A stretch of DNA of 64,000 nt from JAHEEL01 sp963700375. GTDB taxonomy: Bacteria; Actinomycetota; Acidimicrobiia; Spongiisociales; UBA5794. Below, one piece after another: positions 18,838 to 27,095 of the stretch. The stretch is from NCBI GenBank assembly GCA_963700375.1, contig CAVOXF010000007.1, positions 50,221 through 114,220 of the forward strand, read 5' to 3'. Numbering within the stretch: position 1 is the first letter of the stretch; every line of letters begins with the position of its first letter. Both the position numbers and the translations under genes were made by a program. The notes under the pieces were generated by a model. The model made no database searches. It saw only the letters and a program-made list of their open reading frames with translations, and was not told where the DNA came from.

Positions 18838-19079
18838 GATTCGCGACGGCGCTCGACTTGAACGGTGACTCGCGTTGCACCGGCCCCCATCGCCGCGTGC
18901 AACATGTCGGCGAGCGCGGCGACGACGTCCCCGGCGTCGCCTTCGATGCTCGTGCCGAAGGCGTCGACGTTCGGCTCAAATCCGCAAGCGACAACGGCGT
19001 CCACCGCTGCCACGACTGCCGGGCCAAGGGAACCCTCGACGAAGGGCTCAACCATGAACTCCGCCCGATATCCGGGCAT
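18834..19079 (-). CDS. Thiamine-binding-like small protein (YqgV/MTH1187 family)
   Basis: The 81-residue product begins MPGYRAEFMVEPFVEGSLGP and carries the ferredoxin-like fold pattern of the YkoF/MTH1187 family: AAVDAVVACGFEPNVDAFGT, then SIEGDAGDVVAALADMLHAA and MGAGATRVTVQVERRRES. Some members bind thiamine or its pyrimidine part; for most the ligand is unknown. It is coupled to the HTH regulator, so it may serve as a ligand-binding partner, but that is a guess. I chose ATG 19079 because GGGAGAG precedes it closely; a longer start at 19142 would cross the operator. Confidence 0.75.
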   Translation of the reverse strand: MPGYRAEFMVEPFVEGSLGPAVVAAVDAVVACGFEPNVDAFGTSIEGDAGDVVAALADMLHAAMGAGATRVTVQVERRRES

Positions 19080-19146
19080 CGGCTCTCCCGTGTTGCGTGA
19101 TCCAGACTCTAGCGCGCCCAACTTCGCCCACCGTCCGGACACCGAA

Positions 19147-19161
19147 TTGACAAAATGTCAA
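19147..19161. promoter_or_regulatory. Palindromic operator 1 overlapping -35 of the molybdenum hydroxylase operon
   Basis: TTGACAAAATGTCAA is a perfect dyad (TTGACA-AAA-TGTCAA). Each arm is itself a consensus -35 hexamer, so it could serve divergent promoters: plus toward the hydroxylase gene (candidate -10 GATGAT at 19171-19176, 18-base spacer) and minus toward the thiamine-binding/regulator pair. A protein bound here would block both promoters. The match to operator 2 is direct observation; regulator identity is inference. Confidence 0.75.
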
Positions 19162-19205
19162 CCGCACGGGGATGATACCGTTGGTGAATCAGAGGAGGCT
19201 CAACC

Positions 19206-21785
19206 ATGGATTCCACTTCGTTCAGCGTCAACGGACTCCCGGTCGAGGTCTCAGCGGATCATCCACACCTGCTCTCCGCCTTGCGCGAAGAACTCGGCAT
19301 CACTTCCCCGAAGGATGGTTGTTCGCCGTCCGGCCAGTGCGGCGCGTGTACCGTCCTCGTTGACGGCAAGGCGATTCAGAGCTGTCTCGTCTCGATGGAG
19401 AAGGTCGAAGGCAAATCCGTCTCCACGCTCGAGGGCTTTGAGGAGGCGGAACGCAGACGACTCGCTGATGCCTTCGCCTCTACCGGGGCGCTGCAATGCG
19501 GCTTCTGCACGCCGGGGATTCTCGTTCGGACGAAGGCCCTGATCGACCAGAAGGGTGCCGACCTCGACCGTGCGACCACAGCGGGTCGTCTGGGCGGGCA
19601 CCTCTGCCGCTGCACCGGCTACACGAAGATCTTCGAAGCGATCGACCTTCTTGCCTCCGGTGATGTGGTGCCGCCGATCCTGCCCGGTCGGGTCGGCGAG
19701 ACCGGAGCGAAGTTCGAGGGTGTCGAGCTTGCCCTGGGCGAACGAGGGTATGTCGACGACATCCGACCAGAGGGCTTGCTCCACGGTGCGCTGCGTCTCA
19801 CCGACCACGCGAGGGCCGACGTGCTTCGGATCGATACGAGCGCTGCCGAGGCCGTCGACGGCGTCGTTGCGGTCTTCACCGGAGCGGACGTGCCGGGCAA
19901 CCTCCACGTTGGCATCATCTACGAGGACTGGCCCGTGTTCATCCCCGAAGGCGGACGAACGTCCTACTACGGCGACGTGATCGCGATCGTTGTCGCAGAG
20001 TCGAAGCGCGTCGCCCGCGCCGCCGCCGACCTGGTCGAGGTGGAGTACGGCATCCTCGAACCGTTCGCAGATGCTCGCTCCGCGCTCGCATCCGATGAGA
20101 ACGCGGTGTGGGGTCTCGAGGGCAACGTCCTCTCCCGCTCGGAATACCAAAGGGGCGACGTCGATGCCGCCCTCGAAGCGTCAGCGCACACCATCCACGA
20201 GGTCTTCCGGACCCAGCGGGTCGAGCACGCGTTCCTCGAACCGGAGTCAACACTTGCCGTGCCAACCGACGATGGCGGCCTCCACGTGTACTCGGGCGGT
20301 CAGGGCGTCTGGGACGACCGGAATCAGATCGCGTCACTCCTCGGCGTCAATCCCGAGACGATCGTCGTCGAGTTGGTCTCGAACGGTGGGGCGTTCGGCG
20401 GCAAAGAAGACATGTCGAATCAGGGGCAAACCGCACTCGCTGCGCACCTGCTCCGGCGGCCGGTCTCGTGCACGCTGACAAGAGAGCAGTCGTTCCGTAT
20501 CCACGCCAAGCGCCACCCGATCGAGATCGAGGTGTGGGCGGGATGCGATGCCCACGGCAAGCTCACCGCGCTGCGTTCACGCATGATCGGCGATTCCGGC
20601 CCGTACGCCTCGGTCGGCATGAAGGTGCTCGAACGAGCCGCCGGTCACATGAGTGGACCCTATGTTGTCGAGACGATCGACGTGGAAGCCATCGCGGTGC
20701 GCACCAACAATCCCGTGTGCGGGGCATTCCGCGGATTCGGCGCGAACCAGGCACAGTTCGCCATGGAAGGCATCGTGGATCGATTGGCCGAAGCGGTCGG
20801 CATCGACGGCTGGGAGATGCGATCCCGCAACATCATCGAGCCGGGAAGCGTGTGGGGCCCGGGACAGATCATGGACGACGGTGCGCGAGGAATCCGTGAA
20901 TGCCTCGACGCAGTCAAGCCCGCATACGACCAGGCGAGGGCCGACGGCAAAGCGGTAGGCCTCGGCATCGCGCTCAAGAACTCCGGACTCGGGAACGGGT
21001 TCGTCGAGATCTCGAAGGCTGTGGTCCGCCTCGAGGACGACGGCTCGGTTGAGGTCCGCCACTGCTGGACCGAGATGGGCCAGGGCGTCCACAACGTCGC
21101 ACTCCAGGTCGCGGCAGAGGAACTGAGCGTCGACCCCAACCGGATCCGGGTCATCGTCGACACGACGAGAGAACTCGGAGCCGGGCAGACCACCGGCTCG
21201 CGCGGCACCGTGATGGCGGCCGGCGGCGTCGCCGATGCCTGCCGCGTCGCCAAGGAAGGTGGTCTCGAACCCGGCGTCGACTACTACGGCGAGTACCGCG
21301 TCGACTGGACCAACTCGCTCGACGACAACGTCGAGAACCCCACGATCCACTCGGCGTTCGGGTACGCCGCTCAGGTGGCGATCGTCGATCCGGAGACCGG
21401 CGCCATCGAGAAGGTGGTAGCCGCCCACGACGTCGGACGAGCGGTGAACCCGCGGCTGGTCGAGGGCCAGATCGAAGGGGCCGTCCACATGGGCGTCGGG
21501 TATGCGCTCACTGAGGAATTCCCAACCGACGAACTCGCACGACCGACCAAGCACACCCTTCGCAGCCTCGGAATCCTCCGAGCGAAGGACATGCCGGAGG
21601 TCGAGACCATCATCGTCGAGGTCCCCCAGCCTCGATCACCGTTCGGGGTGAAGGGAGTCGGCGAGATCGGTCTCGTCCCGACCGCAGGAGCCATTGCCGC
21701 TGCCTACTACGAGGTTGACGGCGTCCGCAGAACGAGAACGCCCATGAACGTCCACGAACCGCTTCGCGAGAGGAGCTCCGCATGA
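19206..21785 (+). CDS. Fused Fe-S/molybdopterin hydroxylase (xanthine dehydrogenase family), no FAD domain
   Basis: The 859-residue product joins two subunits that are often separate. Residues 1-150 hold both 2Fe-2S clusters: Cys39, 44, 47 and 60 (DGCSPSGQCGACTVLVDG) and Cys98, 101, 134 and 136 (LQCGFCTPG, HLCRCTGY). Residues about 165-859 form the molybdopterin subunit, with GGAFGGKED, CGAFRGFGANQAQFAME, GMGQG-like TEMGQGVHNV, and the base Glu820 in KGVGEIGLVPT. This family hydroxylates purines and other N-heterocycles or aldehydes. The fusion and the partners SsnA and YgfK match the 'selenium-dependent molybdenum hydroxylase' type loci. No in-frame UGA is seen. The ATG has GAGGAGG 8 bases upstream, and its stop overlaps the ssnA start. 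Confidence 0.9.
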   Translation: MDSTSFSVNGLPVEVSADHPHLLSALREELGITSPKDGCSPSGQCGACTVLVDGKAIQSCLVSMEKVEGKSVSTLEGFEEAERRRLADAFASTGALQCGFCTPGILVRTKALIDQKGADLDRATTAGRLGGHLCRCTGYTKIFEAIDLLASGDVVPPILPGRVGETGAKFEGVELALGERGYVDDIRPEGLLHGALRLTDHARADVLRIDTSAAEAVDGVVAVFTGADVPGNLHVGIIYEDWPVFIPEGGRTSYYGDVIAIVVAESKRVARAAADLVEVEYGILEPFADARSALASDENAVWGLEGNVLSRSEYQRGDVDAALEASAHTIHEVFRTQRVEHAFLEPESTLAVPTDDGGLHVYSGGQGVWDDRNQIASLLGVNPETIVVELVSNGGAFGGKEDMSNQGQTALAAHLLRRPVSCTLTREQSFRIHAKRHPIEIEVWAGCDAHGKLTALRSRMIGDSGPYASVGMKVLERAAGHMSGPYVVETIDVEAIAVRTNNPVCGAFRGFGANQAQFAMEGIVDRLAEAVGIDGWEMRSRNIIEPGSVWGPGQIMDDGARGIRECLDAVKPAYDQARADGKAVGLGIALKNSGLGNGFVEISKAVVRLEDDGSVEVRHCWTEMGQGVHNVALQVAAEELSVDPNRIRVIVDTTRELGAGQTTGSRGTVMAAGGVADACRVAKEGGLEPGVDYYGEYRVDWTNSLDDNVENPTIHSAFGYAAQVAIVDPETGAIEKVVAAHDVGRAVNPRLVEGQIEGAVHMGVGYALTEEFPTDELARPTKHTLRSLGILRAKDMPEVETIIVEVPQPRSPFGVKGVGEIGLVPTAGAIAAAYYEVDGVRRTRTPMNVHEPLRERSSA

Positions 21786-22804
21786 GCAACGTCACCCCGG
21801 GACTCGTGTGTGCCCACCACCACCTCTACTCCGAACTCGCGCGCGGCATGCCGGCACCGCCGGAGGTCGCGACCGACTTCCAGGGCATCCTCGACCAGGT
21901 CTGGTGGAGACTCGACGCCGCCCTCGACCTCGACATGCTCTACTGGTCGGCCAAGCTCGGCGCGCTCGAAGCCCTCGAGTCCGGCACCACCGCCATCATC
22001 GACCACAACGAGTCCCCAAACGCCATCGAGGGATCACTGTCGGTCATCGAGGATGCGTGCAATGAAGTCGGCGTCCGCGTGGTGACCGCATACGGCATCA
22101 GCGACCGCCACGGACATGACGGCGTGCTGCGTGGTCTCGAAGAGAACCGTAGGTTCCTCTCCGAGGGCGGAAGCGGCATGGTCGGAATCCACGCCGCATT
22201 CACCTGCACGGACGAGTCCCTCGAAGCGGCAGCCGCACTCGCCGATGAGTTCGACGTCGGCGTGCACATTCATGTGTGCGAAGGCCCGGGCGACATCGGT
22301 GCGCCGGAACGCCTCGAAGGCCTGACCAATGACAAGTGGCTCCTCAGCCACTGCGTCTTCCTCCCGACCGACCACACCCTCAAGGGGACGATCCTTCACA
22401 ATCCGCGGTCGAATCTGAACAACGGCGTGGGCTACGCGGATCCTGCCCGTTTCAGCAACCCGGTCGCGCTGGGCACCGACGGGATCGGGGCGAACATGAT
22501 CGAGTCCTTCCGGCTCGCCTACGTGATGCAGCGATCGATCGACGTAACCGTCGGCCCCGATCCGGCCTGGTCGTGGCTCGCGAACGGCTGGAACCTGGTG
22601 CCGGGAGCGCTCAACGACGAAGTCACCTGGTCGTACGACCCGATGGACCCGTGGCACATCGCGTTCACCCCGAGCATTCGCCCGCTCGAAGTCAAGGTCG
22701 ATGGAGAGGTCGTGTTCGCCAACGGAACCACAACACGCGTCGACGCCGAGGAGATCAGAGCCAAGGCCAGAGAACAAGCCGCCCGCCTGCACGCCCGCCT
22801 GTAG
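21782..22804 (+). CDS. ssnA: SsnA-like metal-dependent amidohydrolase, N-terminally short
   Basis: The 340-residue product begins MSNVTPGLVCAHHHLYSELA; His12 and His14 are the HxH metal ligands of amidohydrolases. Later metal-site segments read HIHVCEGPGD, LLSHCVFL and ALGTDGIGANM. SsnA proteins sit in purine-degradation/selenium-hydroxylase loci and are thought to deaminate or open a ring. Relatives have about 60-70 further N-terminal residues forming part of a beta-sandwich; here the protein starts right at the barrel (TPGLVCAHHH). Because the ATG overlaps the previous stop, a longer start is not available in frame. Whether the short form is active cannot be seen. Confidence 0.8.
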   Translation: MSNVTPGLVCAHHHLYSELARGMPAPPEVATDFQGILDQVWWRLDAALDLDMLYWSAKLGALEALESGTTAIIDHNESPNAIEGSLSVIEDACNEVGVRVVTAYGISDRHGHDGVLRGLEENRRFLSEGGSGMVGIHAAFTCTDESLEAAAALADEFDVGVHIHVCEGPGDIGAPERLEGLTNDKWLLSHCVFLPTDHTLKGTILHNPRSNLNNGVGYADPARFSNPVALGTDGIGANMIESFRLAYVMQRSIDVTVGPDPAWSWLANGWNLVPGALNDEVTWSYDPMDPWHIAFTPSIRPLEVKVDGEVVFANGTTTRVDAEEIRAKAREQAARLHARL

Positions 22805-22821
22805 CGGAGAGGAGCCGACCG

Positions 22822-25800
22822 ATGTCAGACCGCTTCCAGCCGATCACGATGGAACAGCTCACCGACTGGGTCTTCGATGAACTCGAGACGAGCAACTCAA
22901 TTTTCGGGATCCCCCGCGCGGCGTTCTTCACCCCGAGCGAGTCCGACCGATTCCGCCAGCCGAACTACGGCACGGTGCTCGACACACCGTTCGGCGTCGC
23001 CGCAGGGCCGCACACGCAGATGGCGCAGAACATCATCGTGGCATGGCTCGTCGGAGCCCGCTTCATCGAGTTGAAGACCGTTCAAACGCTCGATGAACTC
23101 GATGTCAACAAGCCCTGTATCGATCTCGAGGACGAGGGCTACAACGTCGAGTGGTCCCAGGAGCTGAAGGTCTATCAGTCGTTCGATGAGTACCTGCGCG
23201 CCTGGGTGCTGATCCACGCCCTCCACAAGAAGCTCGGGTTCCGGGGTGAGGCCCCCGGGATGATCTTCAACATGAGCGTCGGCTACAACCTCGAAGGCAT
23301 CCTGAAGCCGAACGTCCAGTGGTATCTCGACGTGATGAACGACTCCTCCGAGTACCTGGGTCCGTACGTCGACATCGTGGCCGAGCGCTACCCCGAGGTG
23401 CGCGACGTGGCCATCCCGGCGCAGATCTCGAACACCATGACGCTGTCGACCATGCACGGCTGCCCTCCGGAGGAGATCGAGCAGATCACGACGTACCTCC
23501 TCCAAGAGCGCGGCCTGCACACCTCGGTGAAGTGCAACCCGACGCTGCTCGGTGCCGAGCGGGTGCGCGGGATCATCAACGACGAACTCGGGTTCACCGA
23601 CGTCGTGGTCCCCGACGAGGCATTCGCCCACGACCTGAAGTACGTGGACGCCGTCCCGATGTTTCACAACTTGAAGCGCATCGCCCGGAGCAAGGATCTG
23701 ACGTTCGGGCTGAAGCTCTCGAACACCCTCGAAGTCGAGAACCATCGGATGACGTTCCCGGACGACGGCATGATGTACATGTCGGGGCGTGCCCTCCACG
23801 CCGTCACCACCAACCTTGCCCTGCGCCTGTCGGAAGAGTTCCGCGGCGATCTCCTGCTCTCGTTCGCTGGCGGTGCGGATGCGTTCAACGTCACCAGCCT
23901 CCTGCGGTCCGGTATGACCACGATCACGGTCTGTTCGGATCTCCTCAAGACCGGTGGCTACCTGCGCATGCCGCAGTACCTCGAGGAACTCACCAACGCG
24001 CTCGACAAGACCGAGGCGTGCGACCTCAAGGACTTTGCCGCGTGCACGGCGCTGGCCGAGCACCACTTCACCGCGTTCAGCGAGATGCTGACAGGCGCGG
24101 CGCTGGGTGACAGCGGTCTGGCGTTCACGATCAAGGACGCGCGCGCTCTCGCCACCTATCTCGGTGGCGAATGGCACGGTCCCGTTACGGAGAGCGTCCA
24201 GCGATGGTCCGCCGAGCGCGGCTACTCGGAGGAGCAGGCAGCGACGCTGACGACACTCGCCATGCGAACCCTGGCGCGCGTCAACCTTCGCTCGTACGCC
24301 CAGGAAGTATGCGAGGACTGGCGCTACCAGAAGGGTTCGTTCCGGACGGATCATTCGAAGACCAGCAGGAAACTCGGCCTCTTCGACTGCATCGAGGCGC
24401 CCTGCGTCGACGAATGCCCGGTGTCGCAGGACGTGCCCGCCTACATGCGGGCGGTACGCGAGGGCCGGATGGATGCCGCCGTCGCGATGACCAGAAGAGA
24501 CAACCCCGTTCCGTCGATCCTCGGGCGGGTGTGCGACCACCTCTGCGAGACGACGTGCATCCGCACCCACCTCGATCAGCCGTTGGCGATCAGGGACATG
24601 AAGCGGTTCATCATGTCGCACGAAACCTCGCCACAGGTGCCGGAGCGGACGGCCTCGGTCGACACCAAGGTCGCGATCATCGGCGCCGGTCCTGCCGGCA
24701 TCGCGGCAGCGCAGGACCTTGCGCTCGCCGGTGCCACGGTGACGGTCTTCGAGGCCCACGGCTACCCGGGCGGCATGGTCGGCGGCGCGATTCCCTCCTA
24801 CCGGTTGCCCCAGGAACAGATCGACCAGGACATGGCCATCCTGACGGCCCTCGGTGTCGAGATCCGCTACAACCAGACCGCGGGTGAAGACTTCACTCTC
24901 GAGGATCTCCGCAACGATGGTTACAACCAGGTGTTCGTCGCCGTCGGAGCCCAGCTCCCGAAGTTTCTCGGGGTCGAGGGCGAAGACAGCGAGGGCGTCA
25001 TCGATGCCCTGCGCTTCCTGCGCAGCGTGCGTGAGGACGATCCAATCCCGGTCGGCCCGCGGGTCGGTGTCATCGGTGCCGGCGACACGGCCATGGACTG
25101 TGCACGATCCGCATGGCGGGTTGGCGCAACCGATGTGGCCATCATCTATCGCCGAACCATCGACCAGATGCCGGCCGATCGCGAAGAGGTGCACGCGTGC
25201 CTCGAAGAGGGCATCACGATCGAGGAACTGGCAAGCCCGCGTGGTCTCCACATCGAGGACGGCAAACTCGTTGGGCTCATCGCAACCCGGACCGAGTACC
25301 GGGGCGATCGAGACTCGTCGGGCAGGAAGATTCCGCACGACATCGCAGACTCCGAGTTCGAGATCCCACTCGACACGCTCATCCTTGCGATCAGTCAGCA
25401 CTCGATGCTCGAATTCTTCGGCGACGCCGCACCGGCATTGACGTCGCGTGGCTACATCGAAGTCGACCCGAAGACGCTCGAGTCGTCGATCCCCGGTGTC
25501 TACGCCGGTGGTGATGTCGCCGCAGCGGGACCGTCCTCGATCGTCAAGGCGGCAGCCGACGGCCGGGCCGCCGCCGCCGCGATCATCGCAGCGGTATCGG
25601 GCGCCGTTGTCGACACAACCCCGCTGCCGATCCCGACAACACACGATCTGCCGGCTCTGGTGATGCGCCGGGCCCACCGTGAGTACCGCGTGCCGTCAGT
25701 GCACACCGCTCTCAGCGAGCGGAACAACTTCAACGAGACGATGCTCACGTACACGACCGAGCAGGCACAGGCCGAGGCAAGCCGGTGCGTCGACTGTGAC

Positions 25801-26394
25801 ACGATCTGCAGCCTGTGTGTCGGGGTGTGCCCGAACATGGCGCTGATGACGTATCGAACGAAGGCGTTCGTGGCCGACCTCCCGTCGTTCTTGGTAGAGG
25901 GAGGCACGCTCGTCGAGCAAGCCCGTTCACGCTTCCGGGTCGATCAGCCGTACCAGATCGCCGTGTTGTCGGATTTCTGCAACGAGTGCGGGAACTGCGT
26001 GACCGCCTGTCCGACATCCGGCGAGCCATACAAGGACAAGCCGCGGCTCTACCTCGATCGTGCGGAGTTCGACGCGGAGTCGACGAACGCTTTCATGATC
26101 AAGAAGGATGGCGAAACCGTCACGGTGCTGTCACGGTTCGATGGCGAGACGCACCGACTGTCGATCAACGGCAGCGTCGAATACTCGTCCCCCGCCGTCT
26201 CCGCTTCGTTCGATGATGGCTTCGAACTGGTGTCGGCGATTCCGGGTGCATCGGCGACGGACGGAGCTGTCGTGTCGCTCACGGCGGCGGCCACGATGTA
26301 TGCGGTGTGGAAAGGCCTCGACGAGTCGATGCCGTATCTGCCGATGGTCGATTCGGCGGGAACCCGGATCGGTCAACCGGCCTACGCCGGCTGA
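22822..26394 (+). CDS. ygfK: YgfK-like Fe-S flavoprotein (putative selenate reductase subunit family)
   Basis: The product is about 1190 residues with this order: a dihydropyrimidine-dehydrogenase-like barrel (about 20-500; TPFGVAAGPHTQMAQNIIVA, FNMSVGYNLEGIL); a 4Fe-4S helical region (about 521-590; CIEAPCVDECPVSQDVPAY); a GltD-like FAD/NAD(P)H part with IIGAGPAGIAAAQDLA at about 616 and VIGAGDTAMDCARSA at about 748; and two ferredoxin-type clusters (CSLCVGVCPN at about 995, CNECGNCVTACPTSG at about 1052). Such a protein can move electrons between NAD(P)H, flavin and Fe-S centres. As the operon has no FAD subunit for the hydroxylase, it is a plausible electron partner. The ATG has GGAGAGGAG upstream, and a strong terminator follows. 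Confidence 0.88.
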   Translation: MSDRFQPITMEQLTDWVFDELETSNSIFGIPRAAFFTPSESDRFRQPNYGTVLDTPFGVAAGPHTQMAQNIIVAWLVGARFIELKTVQTLDELDVNKPCIDLEDEGYNVEWSQELKVYQSFDEYLRAWVLIHALHKKLGFRGEAPGMIFNMSVGYNLEGILKPNVQWYLDVMNDSSEYLGPYVDIVAERYPEVRDVAIPAQISNTMTLSTMHGCPPEEIEQITTYLLQERGLHTSVKCNPTLLGAERVRGIINDELGFTDVVVPDEAFAHDLKYVDAVPMFHNLKRIARSKDLTFGLKLSNTLEVENHRMTFPDDGMMYMSGRALHAVTTNLALRLSEEFRGDLLLSFAGGADAFNVTSLLRSGMTTITVCSDLLKTGGYLRMPQYLEELTNALDKTEACDLKDFAACTALAEHHFTAFSEMLTGAALGDSGLAFTIKDARALATYLGGEWHGPVTESVQRWSAERGYSEEQAATLTTLAMRTLARVNLRSYAQEVCEDWRYQKGSFRTDHSKTSRKLGLFDCIEAPCVDECPVSQDVPAYMRAVREGRMDAAVAMTRRDNPVPSILGRVCDHLCETTCIRTHLDQPLAIRDMKRFIMSHETSPQVPERTASVDTKVAIIGAGPAGIAAAQDLALAGATVTVFEAHGYPGGMVGGAIPSYRLPQEQIDQDMAILTALGVEIRYNQTAGEDFTLEDLRNDGYNQVFVAVGAQLPKFLGVEGEDSEGVIDALRFLRSVREDDPIPVGPRVGVIGAGDTAMDCARSAWRVGATDVAIIYRRTIDQMPADREEVHACLEEGITIEELASPRGLHIEDGKLVGLIATRTEYRGDRDSSGRKIPHDIADSEFEIPLDTLILAISQHSMLEFFGDAAPALTSRGYIEVDPKTLESSIPGVYAGGDVAAAGPSSIVKAAADGRAAAAAIIAAVSGAVVDTTPLPIPTTHDLPALVMRRAHREYRVPSVHTALSERNNFNETMLTYTTEQAQAEASRCVDCDTICSLCVGVCPNMALMTYRTKAFVADLPSFLVEGGTLVEQARSRFRVDQPYQIAVLSDFCNECGNCVTACPTSGEPYKDKPRLYLDRAEFDAESTNAFMIKKDGETVTVLSRFDGETHRLSINGSVEYSSPAVSASFDDGFELVSAIPGASATDGAVVSLTAAATMYAVWKGLDESMPYLPMVDSAGTRIGQPAYAG

Positions 26395-26411
26395 CCCTCT
26401 GCCACAGCGAG

Positions 26412-26438
26412 TGAGGACACCGGCTTCCGGTGTCCTCA
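26412..26438 (+). terminator. Rho-independent-like terminator after ygfK
   Basis: A perfect 12-bp stem with a 3-base loop (arm TGAGGACACCGG, loop CTT) sits 18 bases after the ygfK stop and is followed by a pyrimidine-rich ATCTTCGTTCG. It should end the hydroxylase operon. Confidence 0.85.
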
Positions 26439-26590
26439 TCTTCGTTCGAGTTCTACCGCCTCGACCGCTTGGCATGGAATGCCGCAGCGGCGGCCTGGCG
26501 GGAACGGTTCATCTGAAGCACATAGTCGGGATGCATGACGCACGCCCCTCTCTTGGGAAGATCCACATCAACAACGGAAATAGTACATCG

Positions 26591-26616
26591 ATATTCCCAT
26601 AGTTATGGAAGAATAT
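26591..26616. promoter_or_regulatory. AT-rich palindrome upstream of Lrp gene
   Basis: A 26-base near-perfect dyad has outer arms ATATTC and GAATAT and inner arms CCAT and ATGG around a centre AGTT. It ends 5 bases before the Lrp ATG, in unusually AT-rich DNA for this window. Lrp/AsnC proteins commonly bind AT-rich dyads in front of their own gene, so autoregulation is likely. Confidence 0.65.
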
Positions 26617-26621
26617 CTCTC

Positions 26622-27074
26622 ATGGATTCACTTGACCGAAGAATCATCACCCTCCTGTCGGAGGACGGTCGTCTTCCGTACCGCCGGATAGGCGAACTCA
26701 CGGGGGTCGCGACGACGACCGTCCATCAGAGGGTTCGCCGCCTCACCGAGCGGGGGGTGATCGCAGGCACGCGGATCACCATCGATTGGGAAGCTGTCGG
26801 CCTCCCGGTCACCGCGATGGTCAGCGTCGAGGCACCGAGCGGTATCCCCCTCGCCGAGGTTGCAGCATCGATCGAGACCCTCCCCTTCGTACAGGACTGC
26901 TACGCGGTCACCGGCGAGTTCGATCTCCTGCTCACGATCCGGGCGCGCTCGTCGGACCACCTCGGCGACGTGCTCGAGCGCATTCGCAGGTTCGCCCCCG
27001 GGCGCAGCCGCACCGTGGTCGTTCTAGCCACCTACTTCGAGGGTCGCACACCCGACCTGCCGGACCGTCCCTGA
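26622..27074 (+). CDS. Lrp/AsnC family transcriptional regulator
   Basis: The 150-residue product begins MDSLDRRIITLLSEDGRLPY and has the winged-helix motif RIGELTGVATTTVHQRVRRL (about 20-45). The RAM-type ligand domain follows, with the central TLPFVQDCYAVTGEFDLLLT and an acidic/basic strand pattern. Family members bind an amino acid or similar effector and regulate nearby metabolism. It lies downstream of the hydroxylase operon, but the terminator at 26412 separates them. A partial purine-rich site (GGAAGAATAT) precedes the ATG, and the frame stays open upstream without protein-like sequence. Confidence 0.9.
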   Translation: MDSLDRRIITLLSEDGRLPYRRIGELTGVATTTVHQRVRRLTERGVIAGTRITIDWEAVGLPVTAMVSVEAPSGIPLAEVAASIETLPFVQDCYAVTGEFDLLLTIRARSSDHLGDVLERIRRFAPGRSRTVVVLATYFEGRTPDLPDRP

Positions 27075-27095
27075 CACGACCGGTAGACTCGGGGC

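Noticed and set aside
22897..25677. 926-codon open frame antisense to ygfK
   Set aside because: It mirrors a strongly coding plus-strand gene; the long open length comes from high GC and the product has no recognisable motifs.
19206..26394. Selenoprotein hypothesis for the hydroxylase operon
   Set aside because: No in-frame TGA is seen in the hydroxylase, SsnA or YgfK frames and no selenocysteine insertion signal was recognised; the operon type is named for selenium but needs no selenocysteine codon.
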